64,000 bases of DNA from Zea mays (lineage: Eukaryota > Streptophyta > Magnoliopsida > Poales > Poaceae). Every line of letters starts with the position of its first letter. Position 1 is the stretch's first letter. The stretch spans positions 156,301,825 through 156,365,824 of the forward strand of contig NC_050096.1 of NCBI RefSeq assembly GCF_902167145.1, written 5' to 3'. Shown here piece after piece: positions 24,743 through 37,310 of this stretch. The translations under genes were made by a program, and so were the position numbers. The notes under the pieces were generated by a model. The model made no database searches. It was not told where the DNA came from and saw nothing but the letters and a program-made list of their open reading frames with translations.

Positions 24743-25266
24743 CCCTCCCAGGCTTCGACTACACCCTTCCGTGCACCCTCCACACCTCACCGGAGTTAGC
24801 TCGTCGCCGTTTGCCCGTGCGCAGCGAGTCCGCGGCCGCCCAATCCCTCTGTCACCATAGACCGGCCAGTAGAGCCATTCCCAACCCCGTCCAGCCCTCG
24901 GAGAAGACTGTGCACACCTCCGTGAGGCTCCCCGAGCAAGGAATCGGAGTTTACTTCGCCGGAGAAGCCAGTCCACGCTCGCCGGAGCTCTCGACCCCGC
25001 CGGAGTACGTGGACCGGGTAAACCACTCCACCATTCTTCGATTCCTTGTGCACACAGTCGCTGCGTGACCCCGTGAAGCTCACCATGCCCTCGGATTGAA
25101 CCAGTTCGCCATGATTTGGCCGGTATACTCGCCGCCGACGAGGACACCCGCCTGCACGCGTGGACCGGGCGATTCCGGCCATCTCCGACGTCGAGCCGTA
25201 CCTCGACGTGACCGCCAGAGTCTCCCCGAGCCGACCCCACCCTTCGCCGGACCTCCCTCGCCGCCG

Positions 25267-25272
25267 GTAAGC
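25267..25272 (+). promoter_or_regulatory. Strong splice-donor-like site in the C LTR
   Basis: GCCG|GTAAGC, conserved at 35892 (3' LTR) and 15028 (solo LTR). It lies about 500 bases downstream of the TATA box, so LTR-initiated transcripts may be spliced inside the LTR. Confidence 0.45.
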
Positions 25273-26714
25273 CGCGCCACCCTTTTCTTTCCCGCGGTTA
25301 CTGTTTCAGTAAGGGGAAGGACTGCGGGTGAGAGGGAAAGAAGGTCAGGGGGTTTTGTGAAATGTCAGAGGCACAGGGGAATAGTGGCGTGGGGGTAGAT
25401 TTGTGAAGGTGGAATTAGTTTAAACCCAGGGACCTCGGTGTAAACTGTTTTTCCAGGAAACTCTTTTTAAATTCTATTTTAAATTGAACAGAGACTTTAA
25501 AAATTCATAACTTATGATTAGTTCATCCAAATTTGGTCAAACAAATTTTGTCAGACTCCAATTAATGTAACCTATTTAAGAAAAATATAAAACCCCTTGG
25601 TGCTGTGGAAAACTTAAAAGTTCTGATTTAATGTTAGTTTTGGCCAAAAGCTCAATAATAGTAAGAAAAATAGTTAGGCTATTTGACTAGGGTTAGGAAA
25701 AATTGGGGAAATTTATATTTAACTACTAACCTGTTTAAAAATGTTGAACCTCTCTGTCCACTCCATTTAAGTTAGTTTTACCCCTTATTCTATAATATGC
25801 TTAAGGATAAGGAAAATAGAAAATGTAATTTAATTAATGAACCAGAGAGTACCTCTATTTTTGTTAGGTTACTTATTCAATATAGTTCACTGGAAAAATA
25901 TAGCATACCCTGTTGTAGTGTAAAATAAGTAAGATCTCTTTTGTTTTAATAAAACAAGTGAAACTTAGAAAAACTCTACAAAAATAACCCCAAGGTAAAA
26001 ACACCCCCACCCTTGGGATAACTATTGTTTTATTAGAGAGAACTTAGGAAAAATATGAAATCTGCTGTTTGACATTTTTCAAATAATAATGTAGTAGAAA
26101 GTGCCTTTTTGACATTAAACTTAAGAAAATCATAACTAAATAACCACCCCTTATTTTTCTGTGATTTTTAGCACAGAGACCTATTATTACCATGGGATGC
26201 CAGCAAAAATAACCTTTAGGACAGAACCTACCCCTAGCTAAGAGGTGTAGTGTAAAGTGGCCCATTTTGCCTAACTATTGTTATTTTTGTTTAAAGCCTA
26301 GCTTTTATACTTTAAGACTCAAATTCTTAAAACAAGCTAGAATAGCAAGTGACAACCCACTGTAATTTTTACAGAATTTTTGGAAATTATTAAAACCCTG
26401 TTGTAGTACCTACCCTGGGAAACCCTAAATGGAAATTAAGGAAAGGAAAATGAATAATGTGAATTAATGTTACCCTAAAACCTTTGTAATCTGTCCACTA
26501 AAATGTATCAAGGCAATACCAATCCACTAGGTCATCCTAAAAGAAAACCTAAGCTTAAAAGGTAATAAGTCTATGTCTATATATACCACTAGAAGCCCCA
26601 CAGAACCAGGAAACCCTAAGTTAATTCTTAACTTAGTTTCTCTAGTAATGTTCTTAAATCTTGCATAATCATGACATACATGTTCATTACACTTCGATAG
26701 ACTGTAATCTTGCT

Positions 26715-26825
26715 GACGGAGAGTACATCCTCGTGCCGGAGCAAGGAGCTGCTCAGGAGGTAGCCCTAGATCCAGCACCCGAGCCTGCACCAGAGGACCT
26801 GCCTGCCACTACTTTGGAAGGCAAG
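26715..26825 (+). other. 37-codon acidic module in the C 5' LTR
   Basis: Begins DGEYILVPEQGAAQE, continues with Pro/Glu-rich sequence (PAPEPAPEDLP) and ends LEGK. It corresponds to the 24-codon modules in LTRs A, D and E, which share the initial Asp, a central Pro/Glu composition and the GK end. In the 3' LTR the same module is split after its third codon by the Zeon-like insertion. Confidence 0.5.
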
Positions 26826-27809
26826 CCCCGGTTTTATGCATAACCTGTTATTTATGCTACTTTACTTTACCTAATGATTGTAGGATTGATTGTGCACTTA
26901 GGTGTAGGAATTGTTTGAAACCCTAGTTGCATGATCTCAGGAATCCCTTTGAGATGAATACTAGTATGATAGGTCGAGTAGTTGCTTTATTTAATTAGGA
27001 TCTCGGTAGAAGACGAGTGATTTTTCTAGCGCTCGCGCGAGATCAGGGAATTGATTGTACCCACTTTCACATTATCATGATACTAGTTGGTGGACAACAA
27101 TCCATGGGGATTGGTTGTTTACGAGATGGGAAAATGGAATAAGGATTAACATGCGGATACCTGTGTCAAGCGTTTGAACGTACTAAACACATACCGAGAA
27201 ATATGGTAAATCGGTAAGCCTAGTACCTGATTGAACCTGGCAGTAGACTTTGCCCCTCACGCGACCTGAGACGAGGTCTCCCATTCCGGTTATGGTGGGT
27301 ACAAGTGCGGTCACTGCACGACGGCCAGTCGGGGTCAGTGAGGCATTGTACGCCAAGGCGGTGAGCCCTGATCTGCTGATGGGGAATCGATGGGGACGGT
27401 TGATGTGTGTGGGGACGGAGTGCCCCTGCATGTCGTGTGTTTAGGTTTACCTTGCAAGGATAAAAACTCGATTCGAATCGTCTGCTTCTCGCAGCTAATG
27501 AGACTGCTTGATCCATTGTACTGCATTGAGTAATAAGTGGAAGTATGATGAGTTGTGATAAGATGTTGATTGTTAATAATGCTTGCTACCATGTATGAGT
27601 AGATAGTCCACTTTTAGCCTTAAGAGAGTCACACTTAATTTTGACTAAGTTAAAATCTTGATTTAGAAACTCAGCTATTGCTTTTGGCAACCCAACCCCA
27701 CAGCCAAACAGCTGCATGTCTAGAGGTAGAGGAGTAGACTCCTCGCACCGGGTAAGTCTAGCTGAGTATTAGTATACTCAGCCTTGCTTGTGGCATAATT
27801 TTTACAGGT

Positions 27810-27914
27810 TCTCTGGAGGAGATGGTTGCTGGGATAACTTGGCCGTCCACCTTGCCACCGGGTTGGACTGTTGAGTGGGACCCTCCCTCAGCTGAGGGGG
27901 AGCATGAGGAGTGA
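27810..27914 (+). other. Conserved 34-codon ORF module in the C 5' LTR
   Basis: Follows the acceptor-like TTTTTACAG and ends in TGA. Includes MVAGITWPSTLPPGWTVEW and an acidic end (EGEHEE). Compared with the solo LTR, 11 codons differ, five of them silently, with no indel and the same stop. Confidence 0.5.
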
Positions 27915-28232
27915 TGGGACAGGCTTCCCCATCTCTCTGTTTAATTACCGTTAGTTTTATTCCGCTGGACTTCGAACATTGATGGTTACTTTTGCAAAAC
28001 TCCGATGATGATGGTGATGTAATAATCTAATACTCTGACATGTATGGTTTTATGCTTTATTGTATTTGCTCTGTGACTCACCTTCGAGTGAGATTGTGGT
28101 ACTTGATCCTGTCAGTGGCCGTGTCGGACTAGATCGAGGGATTGACGGGTTATTCCCATTTAAGTGTGGTCTAGCCTCTAAGGCGGGGCTTAGGCACTTA
28201 AGTTGGAATAATTCGGGCAGTTCCGCCACAGC

Positions 28233-28244
28233 TGGTATCGGAGC
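28233..28244 (+). other. Primer-binding site of element C
   Basis: TGGTATCGGAGC, one mismatch from the initiator-tRNA PBS TGGTATCAGAGC, starts two bases after the LTR. It is followed by about 400 bases of untranslated leader up to 28650 in which I see no gene. Confidence 0.8.
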
Positions 28245-28650
28245 TTGTACCACCACAGAGGAATCAATAAATTGTAAATACCATCAATTTTCTAAATAAA
28301 ACTTGATAGAAACAAGGTTGGATAGATAGTAGGACGAGCAGGATAGACCTAGGACGTGAAGCCTTAGGGTAATAGAAGGGTAGCTAGGTGGCTAAGAAAC
28401 TAGGCCCTACAGGCCACTTTTACAGGATGGGAGTTCCTCCCTATTCCTTTTATCTTATTGTGAGGTCGTTCAGGACGAGCATGCATGCATTCATGATTAA
28501 GCAAATGGATAACTGAGTAAAGGACTTAAAAACAAGATAACAACCAACTAGGTCTCCAGTGCCTTTTCATTAACTAGAGAAGGGCTGAGTTTTATTTTTC
28601 CTTGTTCTTTTATAATTCTTTTTCTTTTACTTACGCTTAACCGTACACAG

Positions 28651-29520
28651 ATGACTTCCCACGGATCCTCCGATGACGGAAATGCACTGACCCACACTGA
28701 CGGACTTGCACGAGAGGGCTTTCCCCGCATTTTGTGGGAAGTACTTCAGGGGGCCGGATACACGACACCCCCTCAGTACGCGGTACAGCAGTTCGAGAAG
28801 CACCGAGTGCCTCGCTGTAGGGTGAGGATGACCTTGGAGCCTCATCCCCTGCAGCCAGGATGGCGCTCCTTGGACTCCGAGTCTTTCGGGTACCGGGCAG
28901 AGGTCACAATCGAGGCGATCGCTCTGCATGGATTGACTACCTTCTGCGGATTCCATCCCTTGGAGCTGGCTACCCACCCCATTGGCTTGTTCCCCGCTGA
29001 GAAGGAGGACGACCCAATGTGGAAGGATCGGGTGGAGCATGCCAAGGACATCTGGGCCATCTACCCAGGTCAGACTGCGCACTTGACAGTACGGTGCATG
29101 AATGCTCTGTACCGTCTGCAGGTGATGCGCGGTGAGGCGATGTCCCATCTGATGGCACTGCTGGAGGCAACAAAGATCACGTTGGATAACAGAGAGGAAC
29201 TCGTGGTTGATTTATCTCAAGAAATGATGGAGAAGGATTTGCAGGTGGAGCAGCTATCCACTGATATTCAGGAGTTGGAGGAGCTGGTAGGTACCAGGGA
29301 GAACACCATCGAGGTCCTAGAGGATCAGCTCATTAACACTCAGCAGCAGCTTGCTGAGGCTAACGAGCACCTGGACATGCACCACTAGGAGATCCAGGAC
29401 CAGGAGGCCAACGAGGACGTCGACATTGAGGGAGGAGATGAGCCTGCCTCCAGTGTAGACACTGCTGGCTCGGGAAGACCACCTTCCCCCGAGTCGAGTG
29501 TTGCTTCGTTCGCTCACTAG
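28651..29520 (+). CDS. Extra ORF upstream of gag in element C (unknown function, coiled coil)
   Basis: ATG at 28651 opens 245 codons to a TAG at 29386; the frame stays open for another 43 codons to TAG at 29518, giving 289 codons if the amber is read as a sense codon. The N-terminal half (HTDGLAREGFPRILWEVL, then RCRVRMTLEPHP) is globular and contains a Trp-rich core. Residues about 165-245 are a strong likely coiled coil rich in Glu, Leu and Gln. The C-terminus is acidic with a Pro/Ser-rich end. There is no zinc knuckle or protease motif, so it is not gag. I do not recognise the family with certainty; similar extra ORFs occur between the PBS and gag in some long-LTR grass gypsy elements. About 310 bases without a gene separate it from gag. 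Confidence 0.75.
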
Positions 29521-29829
29521 GTGTTCAGGATAGGCTTAGAAGTTGGATAGTCGGACTCCTCGCAGCTAGCTTAGCTTTTGCACCCTTGGGGTACTAGGCT
29601 AGATAGAGTTGAGTCATTTTGGGAGCAATTTGATGTAATCGTGTTAAACTCTCTTGGGAGCTTGTTTGATGGATGCTATTATCAGTTTAAATTTGGAAGG
29701 AGGAATTTATGCCTCTTAAAATCCCTTTTTTTTGAAGTCGGAGTCTATCATGCTGTTTTAACTTTTTTTTCCCCGTGATAAAATCTTGAAATTGGAACTG
29801 TGGTGTTAAGTAAGTATGTGGTTTTTTAG

Positions 29830-32800
29830 ATGGCCGGGAGGCAGCGTCGTGGCCAGAACGAGCGCGTTCCTCCACCGCCGCCACCACCTCCCACTCTGCA
29901 GGAGCTCATGGCTTAGCAGAATGAGATCCTGAGGCAGCTGGCTCAACGTCAGCCCCCACCTCAGCATTATGGTGGTGGAGACCACCAACGTCACCCCGCG
30001 ACGGCTACATACCAGGAATTCCTTAGCACCCAGCCTCCATTGTTCACAAGGGCGGAGGACCCACTTGACGCAGATGTGTGGCTGCGAGTGGTGGAATCCA
30101 AATTCCCACTGCTCCATGGAGTTTGCTCAGAGGTCACCAAAGTCAGGTTCGCCACCCAGCAGCTTCGCGGACCCGCAAGGACTTGGTGGGATCATTTTCT
30201 TGCTATGCAGCCAGAGGACCGAGAGGTGGAGTGGAGGGAGTTCAAGGCAGCTTTCAGAGGACACCATATACCAGCCGGGATCATGGACAGGAAGCTCAAT
30301 GAGTTTTTGGCACTCACTCAGGGCAACAGGACAGTGTTGCAGTATGCCCAGGCCTTTAATGACTTGTGCCAGTATGCGGGATATCATGCAGATACAGATG
30401 AGAAGAAGAGGGACAAATTCAGAAGGGGGCTCAGCACTAAGCTCCGGGATCGTCTCAACACCGTCAGGGCCAACAGCTACAATGAGTTGGTCAACATGGC
30501 TATCTCCCAAGAGGACTGCATTACAGCTAGACAGGCAGAGAAGAAGAGGAAGACCCCTGTGGCAGGACCTTCAGCTCAGCCACAGCGCTTCAGAATTGTG
30601 TCTGACACCCAGGGCAGGGGACCCCAGCAGCAGCAAGGGCGATGGGTAATCCGACCTCAGCAGCAGCAGCAGCAGCAGGCACCCAACCGCACCCAATTTC
30701 CAGCTCAGAGGAATAATCAACAGCAGCAGTACCGCCAGGCAAATGACAACAGGTGCTTCACTTGTGGCAACACCGGGCATTACGCCAAGAATTGCCCCAG
30801 GAACCAGCAGAGGCAGGGGCAGAATGTTAATCAGAACCAAGGGAAGAGGCAGAAGGTGCAAGTGAGGCAGGGCAGGCTGAACTTCACCACCATGGCTGAT
30901 ATCCCAGAGGGAGCACCCGTCTTGACTGGTATCTTTACCGTTTTGAATTATCCTGCTATTGTTCTTTTTGATTCCGGTGCATCACACAGTTTTATCAGTA
31001 CCAAATTTAGTGCCAAGTGCCAATTGCCTTTTCACCACACCAATGGGGGTATTACAATCTCAACACCAGGAGGTAGGGTTGCCTCCTATCAGATCTGTAG
31101 GCACGTACCAATTAAGCTGGGTAGTCTCATTTTCAAAACTACCCTAATGATAATGGGATTGGATAGTGTGGATATCATCTTAGGGACTGATTGGTTGTCA
31201 CGACACCACGCAGTGATTGATGTCGCAGCCAGAGCCATAGAAATCCGCTCCCCTTTGGATGGTGAGATTACCTTATATCTACCCGATCAGGGATGCACCC
31301 GTTCTTGTGCCTTTGTTATGATAGAATCCCCAGTGGAAAGGATCCCAGTAGTCCGTGATTACCCGGACGTGTTTCCGGAGGAATTGCCAGGGATGCCACC
31401 TGACCGAGATATTGAGTTCGCCATCGAATTGCAACCCGGGACCGCTCCTATCTCCAAGAGACCCTATAGGATGCCTCCCGTGGAATTGGCAGAATTGAAG
31501 AAACAATTGCAAGATTTGTTGGACAAAGGGTTTATTCGTCCAAGCACTTCACCATGGGGATGTCCAGCATTATTTGTGAAGAAAAAGGATGAGAGTTTGA
31601 GGATGTGTGTTGACTACCGTCCTCTCAATGCGGTGACTATAAAGAACAAATACCCGCTGCCCCGCATTGATGTTCTGTTTGATCAGTTGGTTGGAGCCAA
31701 GGTATTCTCCAAGATAGACCTTCGCTCAGGATACCATCAGATCAAGATCCGCGCTAGCGATATTCCCAAGACGGCTTTCTCTACCAGATATGGGCTGTAT
31801 GAGTTTTTGGTGATGTCTTTCGGGCTGACAAATGCCCCGGCTTATTTTATGTACCTGATGAACTCAGTGTTTATGCCAGAATTGGATAAGTTCGTGGTCG
31901 TTTTCATCGACGATATTCTGGTCTATTCCAAGAATGAAGATGAACACACTGAGCACCTGCACGTCGTGCTTCAGCGGCTGCGCGATCATCATCTTTATGC
32001 TAAGTTGTCTAAATGTGAGTTCTGGCTGAAGGAGATTAAATTCTTGGGTCACACAATTTCTCAGGATGGGATATCAGTTGATCCTGAGAAGATACAAGAG
32101 GTAATGGATTGGAAACCCTCGACTACAGTGAAGCAGATTCGGAGTTTTCTGGGATTGGCAGGGTATTATCGACGATTTATTCCGGATTTCTCCAGAATTG
32201 CCAAGCCAATGACTGAACTGTTGAAGAAGGGAGTCAAATTTGAGTGGAGCCAAAAGTGTGAAGATGCCTTTCATACCTTGAGGCAGCATTTGACAACAGC
32301 CCCAGTGCTGGCCCAACCTGACAACACCAAGCCATTTGAAGTTTATTGTGATGCTTCTGGTACTGGTTTGGGATGTGTCTTGATGCAAGAGAACAGAGTG
32401 ATTGCTTATGCTTCCCGGGCACTCAGGCCCCATGAGCAGAACTACCCTACACATGATCTAGAATTGGCAGCTGTAGTTCATGCTCTTAAGATATGGAGAC
32501 ACTACTTGATGGGAGCTCACTGTAACATCTACACTGATCACAAGAGTCTCAAGTACATTTTCACTCAGGCAGATCTGAACATGAGACAGAGGAGATGGTT
32601 GGAGTTAATCAAGGACTATGATTTGGAGGTGCATTACCACCCAGGGAAGGCCAATGTTGTGGCAGATGCCTTAAGCAGAAAGGCCCAGTGCAATTGCATG
32701 AGCATGGATGTGGGAGTTACCACCCTGTGTGATGAGTTGTGCAAGCTGAACCTGGAAGTTGTTTCTTCGGGTAACCTAAGCTATATCTCGGTGGAGCCCA

Positions 32801-34251
32801 CATTGCATGAACAGATAGTCAGGGCACAGGTTGAGGATAAGGGTGTTCAGGTTATCAAAGATATGATCCAGCAAAAGGCAGAAAAATACAAGTGTTTCCG
32901 ACAGGATAGCAAGGGAATTCTATGGTTTGGAGATCGATTGGTTGTTCCCAAGGACCCTGAGCTCAGAAAGAAGATACTAGACGAAGCTCACCTTTCCAAA
33001 TTCTCCATGCACCCTGGTAGCAACAAGATGTATCATGATCTCAGATCTCTATATTGGTGGACTAGAATGAAAAGGGAAATTGCCAAGTACATATCGGAAT
33101 GTGACACCTGCCAGAGAATTAAAGCCAGTCACTTGAAGGCAGCAGGCCCTTTGCAACCCCTTCCCATACCATCTTGGAAATGGGAGGACATTTGCATGGA
33201 CTTCATAGTGGGATTACCCAATACCTCCAGGCACCATGATTCTATTTGGGTTATCGTGGACAGATTGACCAAGACTGCTCATTTCTTGCCAGTGCACACC
33301 ACCCACAAGACAGAGAAGTACGCTGAAATTTATGTTGATCAGATAGTAAGACTGCATGGTATTCCAAAGACCATTATATCTGACAGAGGAGCACTGTTTG
33401 TGGCACGCTTTTGGGAGAAACTACAAGAATCACTTGGGACCCAGGTAATCCGAAGCTCAGCATATCACCCACAAACAGATGGCCAGACGGAAAGGGTAAA
33501 TCAGATTTTGGAAGACATGTTGCGAGCATGTGCACTACATTATGGAAAGGTTTGGGAGAAGTGTCTGTCCTTGGCAGAGTTCTCTTACAATAATAGCTAT
33601 CAGTCCAGTCTGAAGATGTCACCTTTTGAGGCATTATATGGGAGAAGGTGTAGGACCCCACTAAATTGGTCTCAAGCAGGAGAAAGGGAAATTTTTGGGC
33701 CAGATTTGGTACTCGAGGCGGAGGCAAAGGTCAGGGTTATTACCAAGAACGTGGAAGCTGCTCAGGCTAGGCAAAAGAGCTATCATGATAAGAGGCGGAA
33801 GCCTCTACAGTTTGAGGTGGGAGATCATGTCTATCTTAAGGTATCACCCACCAAGGGTGTCCAGAGATTCGGAATCAAGGGCAAGTTAGCTCCTCGCTAC
33901 ATTGGACCCTATAAGATCAAGGCAAGCTGTGGACCCGTAGCCTACCAATTGGAATTACCACCTCACATGTCAGCAGTTCATAATGTGTTCCATGTATCTC
34001 AGCTGCGGAAATGCGTTCGTCTACCCACTGAAGTGCTACCTGAACCAGACATTGAGATAGAACCAGACTTGTCCTACCAAGAGTACCCCGTCAAGGTGCT
34101 AGATCAAAAAGAGAGATCAACTCGGGCAAGGTCGGTCAGAATGTACAAGGTTCAGTGGAGTCACCATTCAGCAGAAGAAGCTACATGGGAGACTGAGGAT
34201 TTTCTATGCTCTCGCTTCCCCGACTTTCTGCCCAAAGGAGTCGGTATGTAA
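29830..34251 (+). CDS. Element C gag-pol polyprotein with chromodomain, one amber codon
   Basis: From ATG 29830 the frame is open to TGA... region end at 34251 except for a TAG at 29914 (codon 29); from the next Met at 30040 it runs 1403 codons. Gag (about 30040-30700) precedes a Gln-rich linker and a CCHC zinc knuckle at 30754 ([15 protein letters not shown]). Protease has [10 protein letters not shown] (Asp at 30970). RT has YPLPRID and FIDDILVYS (catalytic Asp pair 31909-31914). RNase H has [16 protein letters not shown]. Integrase has the HHCC finger (HPGSNKMY to CDTCQRI), [15 protein letters not shown] and [11 protein letters not shown] chromodomain closes it ([19 protein letters not shown]). 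Gag and pol are one frame, as in chromoviruses. CAG is the likely ancestral codon at the amber, since the context then reads QQNE. Confidence 0.96.
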
Positions 34252-34500
34252 CCCCAAAACCCCACCCCCACCTGCCCTTTGAATTCAATTATAAGAAAAA
34301 CTTAGATAACAAGGATAGTCTAAGTTGTGGATTTAACTTAAGAAGGGCTTCCTTCTGAAGTTGCAAAGAGGATGACATTCGAAGAGCAGTTAATAAGAGA
34401 AACTTAAGTGTAAAGGAAAAACAACACCAGCACACCTTCAAGCACCCTCCAAGGGACTCTACCTAAATCTCGGGACGAGATTCCTTTAAGGGGGGAGGGC
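34252..34500 (+). other. Element C 3' untranslated region and polypurine tract
   Basis: About 250 bases with no gene, ending in TTTAAGGGGGGAGGGC at 34485-34500 immediately before the 3' LTR. The purine run is the plus-strand primer. Confidence 0.8.
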
Positions 34501-37310
34501 TGTAACACCCCAGGTGTTACCCTGGCTAAAACCCACTTTGGCACTAGAAGCTGTGTTCACAAGGGGTCAAGACTTAGGGCACCACATAAGAACTTGGAGA
34601 TCAAATGCTAATAAAGTTGCCAATGGCATGAGAAGCATTACCCTAATCCTTACTCACTCACCACCTTGGATAAGAGGGGAGAAGACCCCTAGGCCCTCTC
34701 CTAAACCCTATCTTCCAAAACCCTAGGTAAGAGGGGAAAGAGAGTGAACAAGTGTGCAAAGTGTGTGTAACTTTTGCCCAAACGCTAAGCAACATTATAA
34801 CCATCAATTAGGGGAGAGAAATATTGCAAAAAGACCCCTGGAGAAACCCCCAATTCAAATCTCCAAGTGAATAGAGAGCTAGAGCTCTCTATTTCCCTCT
34901 AAGTCACATTTTAGCCCTAATCCAAAGACCAGCCGTGTTCACTTTGAAGATGGCGCCAAAACCACTTGGGTTCTATACCAAAAATGTGGTATACCACTTA
35001 AGGCACCCCCTGAAAAAATTGGAGACCGAGACTCAGACGTTTGACAGCACTTGACATCATTTTTGTCGCTGAGTGGGCAGTGAGACAAGCCAGATTTGGC
35101 GCCCGTCTATCTCCCGATCTAGGGCGTATCATCTCTTGGAACTCACACATGTGAGATAGCCCTAGGTGCCAGGAGGAGGTCTGCGCCGGATTCATGGCGA
35201 GATTCGCACGTTTGCGATTTCTGGAGACGTTTGAACACTGGAAGAAACTCACCTCCACGTGTTCGACACCTTCTGCCCGCGCCAGAGCACGCTCGCGCGC
35301 GTCCCCGCATGCCCCGCGCCGCGCCCGAGCCAAACCAGCGCCGTGGCCCGCGCCCGAGCTTATAAAGCCCTCCCAGGCTTCGACTACACCCTTCCGCGCA
35401 CCCTCCACACCTCACCGGAGTTAGCTCGTCGCCGTTTGCCCGTGCGCAGCGAGTCCGCGGCCGCCCAATCCCTCTGTCACCATAGACCGGCCAGTAGAGC
35501 CATTCCCAACCCCGTCCAGCCCTCGGAGAAGACTGTGCACACCTCCGTGAGGCTCCCCGAGCAAGGAATCAGAGTTTACTTCGCCGGAGAAGCCAGTCCA
35601 CGCTCGCCGGAGCTCTCGACCCCGCCGGAGTACGTGGACCGGGTAAACCACTCCACCATTCTTCGATTCCTTGTGCACACAGTCGCTGCGTGACCCCGTG
35701 AAGCTCACCATGCCCTCGGATTGAACCAGTTCGCCGTGATTTGGCCGGTATACTCGCCGCCGACAAGGACACCCGCCTGCACGCGTGGACCGGGCGATTC
35801 CGGCCATCTCCGACGTCGAGCCGTACCTCGACGTGACCGCCAGAGTCTCCCCGAGCCAACCCCACCCTTCGCCGGACCTCCCTCGCCGCCGGTAAGCCGC
35901 GCCACCCTTTTCTTTCCCGCGGTTACTGTTTCAGTAAGGGGAAAGACTGCGGGTGAGAGGGAAAGAAGGTCAGGGGGTTTTGTGAAATGTCAGAGGCACA
36001 GGGGAATAGTGGCGTGGGGGTAGATTTGTGAAGGTGGAATTAGTTTAAACCCAGGGACCTCGGTGTAAACTGTTTTTCCAGGAAACTCTTTTTAAATTCT
36101 ATTTTAAATTGAACAGAGACTTTAAAAATTCATAACTTATGATTAGTTCATCCAAATTTGGTCAAACAAATTTTGTCAGACTCCAATTAATGTAACCTAT
36201 TTAAGAAAAATATAAAACCCCTTGGTGCTGTGGAAAACTTAAAAGTTCTGATTTAATGTTAGTTTTGGCCAAAAGCTCAATAATAGTAAGAAAAATAGTT
36301 AGGCTATTTGACTAGGGTTAGGAAAAATTGGGGAAATTTATATTTACCTACTAACCTGTTTAAAAATGTTGAACCTCTCTGTCCACTCCATTTAAGTTAG
36401 TTTTACCCCTTATTCTATAATATGCTTAAGGATAAGGAAAATAGAAAATGTAATTTAATTAATGAACCAGAGAGTACCTCTATTTTTGTTAGGTTACTTA
36501 TTCAATATAGTTCACTGGAAAAATATATCATACCCTGTTGTAGTGTAAAATAAGTAAGATCTCTTTTGTTTTAATAAAACAAGTGAAACTTAGAAAAACT
36601 CTACAAAAATAACCCCAAGGTAAAAACACCCCCACCCTTGAAATCTGCTGTTTGACATTTTTCAAATAATAATGTAGTAGAAAGTGCCTTTTTGACATTA
36701 AACTTAAGAAAATCATAACTAAATAACCACCCCTTAGTTTTCTGTGATTTTTAGCACAGAGACCTATTATTACCATGGGATGCCAGCAAAAATAACCTTT
36801 AGGACAGAACCTACACCTAGCTAAGAGGTGTAGTGTAAAGTGGCCCATTTTGCCTAACTATTGTTATTTTTGTTTAAAGCCTAGCTTTTATACTTTAAGC
36901 CTCAAATTCTTAAAACAAGCTAGAATAGCAAGTGACAACCCACTGTAATTTTTACAGAATTTTTGGAAATTATTAAAACCCTGTTGTAGTTCAAACCTAC
37001 CCTGGGAAACCCTAAATGGAAATTAAGGAAAGGAAAATGAATAATGTGAATTAATGTTACCCTAAAACCTTTGTAATCTGTCCACTAAAATGTATCAAGG
37101 CAATACCAATCCACTAGGTCATCCTAAAAGAAGACCTAAGCTTAAAAGGTAATAAGTCTATGTCTATATATACCACTAGAAGCCCCACAGAACCAGGAAA
37201 CCCTAAGTTAATTCTTAACTTAGTTTCTCTAGTAATGTTCTTAAATCTTGCATAATCATGACATACATGTTCATTACACTTCGATAGACTGTAATCTTGC
37301 TGACGGAGAG

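Larger units (their letters stand above)
23876..28230 (+). repeat. Element C 5' LTR, 4355 bp
   Basis: Runs TGTAACACCCCAGGTGTTAC to GGCAGTTCCGCCACA. The first bases contain the inverted repeat AACACC-CCA-GGTGTT. A TATA box lies at 24735-24742 and a strong donor-like GTAAGC at 25267. A polyadenylation-rich zone (ATGTAATAATC) lies near 28015. Two coding-like modules are at 26715-26825 and 27810-27914. Large ORFs in the GC-rich part (for example 24518-25240 minus) overlap in several frames and are not credible. Confidence 0.95.

Noticed and set aside
24518..25240. 240-codon minus-strand ORF in the C LTR (repeated in part at 35143-35865)
   Set aside because: It lies in GC-rich LTR DNA where several frames on both strands are open. 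It does not stay open at the same length in the second LTR, and it has no family signature.
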